DNA of 7,613 nucleotides from Patescibacteria group bacterium (GTDB lineage Bacteria; Patescibacteriota; Microgenomatia; Levybacterales; UBA12049). The stretch covers positions 1 to 7,613 of the forward strand of contig JAHIGH010000144.1 in assembly GCA_018900295.1 (NCBI GenBank), written 5' to 3'. Every line of letters starts with the position of its first letter. Position 1 is the first letter of the stretch. The notes beneath the pieces were generated by a model. That model saw nothing but the letters and a program-made list of their open reading frames with translations, was not told where the DNA came from and did not search any database. The translations under genes and the position numbers were made by a program. Positions 6,063 through 7,613 of the stretch are shown here, piece after piece.

Positions 6063-6137
6063 GAGACGTAATAAATTCACTTCGTGAATTTAAACGTCCC
6101 AGCCACGTTAAAATTGCATAGCAATTTTTTACGTGGC
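6063..6137. repeat. Two adjacent palindromes before the tRNA-Cys region
   Basis: First, AAATTCAC (6073-6080) pairs with GTGAATTT (6084-6091) over TTC, extended by GAGACGT (6063-6069) with ACGTCCC (6094-6100). Second, GCCACGT (6102-6108) pairs with ACGTGGC (6131-6137), around AAAATTGC against GCAATTTT. The right arm of the second covers the first three bases of the tRNA-Cys partial copy. Neither is followed by a terminator-like arrangement. I read them as intergenic repeats. Confidence 0.65.
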
Positions 6138-6270
6138 GCGGTGGTGAAGTAGCTAACCCCACAATTACTTACCTCCTCCCGAGGTTTTCAGCCTCGCGTC
6201 GGAGGGGCGCAATAGCGGGGCAGGCACAGCTGTCTGTCCCAAGGAGTGTGGGATTGCGAAGTTATAAGTT
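6135..6270 (+). pseudogene. Broken, interrupted copy of tRNA-Cys
   Basis: Bases 6135-6157 are identical to the first 23 nt of the intact tRNA-Cys (6277-6299). A 67-nt unrelated stretch follows (6158-6224), then CACAGCTGTCTG (6225-6236), identical to 6299-6310. After that only weak likeness remains (GTGGG, then TGC and AAGT with extra bases), and there is no 3' acceptor strand. It cannot fold as a tRNA. The interrupting part can form its own three-branched structure: CCCACA/TGTGGG (6158-6163 with 6247-6252), CGAGG/CCTCG inside CCTCC/GGAGG (6172-6205), and GGGGCAG/CTGTCCC (6217-6223 with 6234-6240). A structured RNA or a decayed insertion are both possible. Confidence 0.6.
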
Positions 6271-6276
6271 TTTTTT

Positions 6277-6349
6277 GGCGCGGTGGTGAAGTAGCTAACA
6301 CAGCTGTCTGCAGAACAGCCATTCGTGGGTGCAAGTCCCACCCGCGCCT
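6277..6349 (+). tRNA. tRNA-Cys(GCA)
   Basis: The acceptor GGCGCGG pairs with CCGCGCC and the discriminator is U, as in E. coli tRNA-Cys. The anticodon stem GCTGT/ACAGC encloses CTGCAGA, anticodon GCA (6310-6312). The D stem has an A13-A22 mismatch, also known in E. coli tRNA-Cys. The T stem is GTGGG/CCCAC but its loop is TGCAAGT, lacking the usual T55, and the D loop AGTAGCTA lacks the GG pair. CCA is not encoded. Similar T arms may be usual for tRNA-Cys of this lineage, so I do not call it inactive. Confidence 0.93.
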
Positions 6350-6361
6350 CATAAAAAAATT

Positions 6362-6394
6362 AAAAGTCAAAAATCAAAGATCAAAAATAAGGAG
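6362..6394 (+). promoter_or_regulatory. Heptad repeat leader and SD of the 60-residue ORF
   Basis: Four heptads in register (AAAAGTC, AAAAATC, AAAGATC, AAAAATA; 6362-6389) run straight into TAAGGAG (6388-6394), which lies 8 nt before the ATG at 6403. This is the clearest Shine-Dalgarno in the window and matches the intact anti-SD of the 16S. It sets the start of the small gene. Confidence 0.7.
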
Positions 6395-6402
6395 TTTTTT
6401 AT

Positions 6403-6585
6403 ATGTCGGGAAAAGAGTGGGAAGATAGTTTTGTTGAGAAGACAGCTTGGTGGACAAAATGGGGTGGCTTGGGAATAGCATTTGTAGGGGCAATAACAGG
6501 AGTTAATAGCTTGGTGATGCCGGGTTTGTTACTTGCTGCTGGTGGTTTTGTTTATGAAGGAGTTACCGGTTCAGATAAAAAATAG
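6403..6585 (+). CDS. Small two-segment membrane protein, unknown function
   Basis: A 60-residue protein. A charged start (KEWEDSFVEK) and an aromatic patch (WWTKW, 16-20) precede a Gly/Ala/Val-rich hydrophobic stretch at about 21-53 with a break at NSLVMP (34-39), suggesting a helical hairpin in the membrane; the tail SDKK is charged. The strong SD and well-formed amphipathic layout argue for a real gene despite its size. It lies between tRNA-Cys and tRNA-Ile. Small hydrophobic peptides of this sort appear in CPR genomes (recollection), and I cannot assign a role. Confidence 0.75.
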   Translation: MSGKEWEDSFVEKTAWWTKWGGLGIAFVGAITGVNSLVMPGLLLAAGGFVYEGVTGSDKK

Positions 6586-6599
6586 AATTAGGGATGTAG

Positions 6600-6605
6600 T
6601 ATAAT
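6600..6605 (+). promoter_or_regulatory. -10 box before tRNA-Ile
   Basis: TATAAT lies 14 nt before the first base of tRNA-Ile, within the same TGTAGTATAAT string found before the methyltransferase gene. No good -35 is seen. A start near 6612 would give a short 5' extension for RNase P to remove. Confidence 0.45.
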
Positions 6606-6619
6606 AAAATTTGTGTTTT

Positions 6620-6691
6620 GGGTGCATAGTTCATCGGTAGAACGCTTTCCTGATAAGAAAGAGGTGCATGGTTCGATTCCATGTGCACCCA
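6620..6691 (+). tRNA. tRNA-Ile(GAU)
   Basis: A complete 72-nt cloverleaf: acceptor GGGTGCA/TGCACCC with discriminator A, D arm GTTC/GAAC with GG in the loop, anticodon stem CTTTC/GAAAG around CTGATAA (anticodon GAT), and T arm CATGG/CCATG with TTCGATT. CCA is not encoded. In many bacteria this tRNA sits in the 16S-23S spacer; here it stands alone about 850 nt after the 16S. Confidence 0.95.
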
Positions 6692-6699
6692 CTGAGTAC

Positions 6700-6747
6700 G
6701 GCGGGTAAAGTTAGAACGAAGTGGATGGTTCGACTCCATCACGACCT
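6700..6747 (+). pseudogene. tRNA remnant lacking the anticodon arm
   Basis: GGCGGGTAAAG and TTAGAACG recall an acceptor strand and the 3' side of a D arm. They are followed at once by GATGG-TTCGACT-CCATC, a perfect T arm (6724-6740), and ACGACCT, like an acceptor 3' strand. No anticodon arm lies between, and the acceptor halves do not pair. It shares TAGAACG and the T-loop region with tRNA-Ile next door. Best read as a decayed tRNA; an attachment-site remnant is possible. Confidence 0.55.
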
Positions 6748-6774
6748 ACAAAAGCTCTTTAGTTTTAATTAGGT

Positions 6775-6803
6775 TTGACAAGTGTCTTATAGTATGTTAA
6801 TAT
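6775..6803 (+). promoter_or_regulatory. Promoter of the 266-residue gene
   Basis: A perfect TTGACA (6775-6780), a 17-nt gap and TAATAT (6798-6803, 4 of 6). Transcription would begin near 6810, only about 3 nt before the ATG at 6813, so the mRNA would be nearly leaderless. No SD is present. Confidence 0.55.
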
Positions 6804-6812
6804 TTTCTAGGT

Positions 6813-7613
6813 ATGCGTGAGGGATCATTATATAAAGAATTAATGGAGTGGGAAATTTCAGTTGCTCCGACAAGTCCAATAAATATTGAAAGACAATATA
6901 GAAAAGGAATTGGTTCTCTTATTCAAGAATATCGATCTAAGCCTCATACGCCAGAGTTAATTGATGGTGTTTGGCAAGGTTTTTGGAAACAAGCAGTAAA
7001 TATAAACGAGAATCAAGTTCCACGATGTAATCGAACAACAGAAGAGATTGCTTTACTTGAAAAAAATGGTAAAATGCTTCTTCTTTTACCTGATGTTATT
7101 TTTAAACCTAAAGGATTGGTGAAATTAGCTAATGCTTTTCCGTGGATAAGGGATAGTTGGATTACTAATTTAAATTATGTTCAAAAAATTAAACATAACA
7201 GTGCGGTTGGTGGTTGTATTGATGTTGAAGCGAGTATCAGCACCCCCGTTGATTATACATTGCTTAGTAAGCGGGAATTAAGAGAAAAAATAGAAGGACA
7301 GGCTAGAAACCCTCAACGTATTCCAACATATATAACAGCTTCTGTATTTAGATTATTGTTTACAGGAAGTTCCTTTGATCAAACCGGAACCCGTTCGAGG
7401 CTTTTAGGATCTTGGTATGAGGATAAAGAAAAAGAAGTCTTGAGCGCAAGCTTCGATAGCACCAATAATCGAATTGTTTTTAGCCATGGTAATAGTGACG
7501 GGAGTTATCCTGGTTTGGGTGGGCGTTCTGAAGGGGTAAGTGAAAAAAGCAACCATATTTGGCGGCGTGTTCCTTATTTTGTCGAATGTTCTGAGGGGCG
7601 TAAGGTGGCATAA
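6813..7613 (+). CDS. Hypothetical protein, 266 residues
   Basis: A complete protein of unknown function whose stop is the last codon of the window. The N-terminal third is polar and probably helical (about 1-62). LEKNGKMLLLLPDVIF (82-97) is strand-like. The second half holds what look like conserved blocks: GCIDVEASI (134-142), RIPTYITASVFRLLFTG (169-185), RSRLLGSWYED (195-205) and LGGRSEGV (235-242). I see no signal peptide, membrane segment, zinc ligands or known catalytic motif, so a soluble cytoplasmic protein is likely. I have a weak impression of similar proteins in CPR genomes but no function for them. It looks more AT-rich than topA and follows a tRNA remnant, which could suit acquisition. 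The ATG is chosen from the promoter spacing; M11 is an alternative. Confidence 0.85.
   Translation: MREGSLYKELMEWEISVAPTSPINIERQYRKGIGSLIQEYRSKPHTPELIDGVWQGFWKQAVNINENQVPRCNRTTEEIALLEKNGKMLLLLPDVIFKPKGLVKLANAFPWIRDSWITNLNYVQKIKHNSAVGGCIDVEASISTPVDYTLLSKRELREKIEGQARNPQRIPTYITASVFRLLFTGSSFDQTGTRSRLLGSWYEDKEKEVLSASFDSTNNRIVFSHGNSDGSYPGLGGRSEGVSEKSNHIWRRVPYFVECSEGRKVA

Noticed and set aside
6180..6196. Anticodon-arm look-alike (CGAGG, loop TTTTCAG, CCTCG) suggesting tRNA-Glu
   Set aside because: No matching T arm, D arm or acceptor surrounds it; explained better as a branch of the insert in the broken tRNA-Cys copy.
6188..6370. Open frames of 60 codons on the minus strand (6188-6370) and plus strand (6246-6428)
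   Set aside because: Both run across tRNA-Cys; peptides of the GWDLHPR type are typical spurious products of tRNA genes.

Overview
The window looks like a piece of a Candidate Phyla Radiation (Patescibacteria) genome, possibly Microgenomates; the subgroup is a guess. The evidence is a 16S rRNA gene enlarged to about 1.73 kb by helix expansions, tRNAs without encoded CCA, small membrane and Cys-rich surface proteins of a type often seen in these genomes, and many short palindromic and 7-nt repeats that enter both protein and rRNA genes. No lineage was confirmed by a search.

Layout. Bases 1-255 hold a palindromic repeat cluster, a promoter and an SD-poor leader for topA (256-2415, DNA topoisomerase I). 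topA converges, with a 5-bp gap, on a minus-strand gene for a membrane-anchored Cys-rich protein (2421-2954). That gene diverges from a SPOUT-family RNA 2'-O-methyltransferase (3038-3637). A consensus promoter in the 3' end of the methyltransferase gene, a terminator, a boxA-like site and a structured leader then precede a complete 16S rRNA (about 4042-5767). A 22-bp stem formed by the leader and the downstream spacer encloses the 16S, and an intrinsic terminator follows at 6001-6026. No 23S or 5S follows within the window, so the 16S appears to be an unlinked rRNA unit. The remainder holds a broken tRNA-Cys copy, an intact tRNA-Cys(GCA), a 60-residue membrane peptide, tRNA-Ile(GAU), a tRNA remnant, and a 266-residue protein of unknown function that ends at the last base.

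Most of the genes serve basic information processing: DNA topology, RNA modification, 16S rRNA and tRNAs. The most unusual signal is the repeats. A heptad family (about AAARRTC on one strand or the other) and a palindrome core (about TWCGCNAARGCTWCG) occur between genes, inside topA and the methyltransferase without breaking the frames, and, for the heptads, in 16S helices and next to the 16S. The helix 6 and helix 26 expansions share one design: near-identical 7-9 bp hairpins flanking a heptad-like stem. I see no CRISPR array, toxin-antitoxin pair, transposase or defence system. The candidate novel system here is this repeat family and its tolerance inside essential genes.
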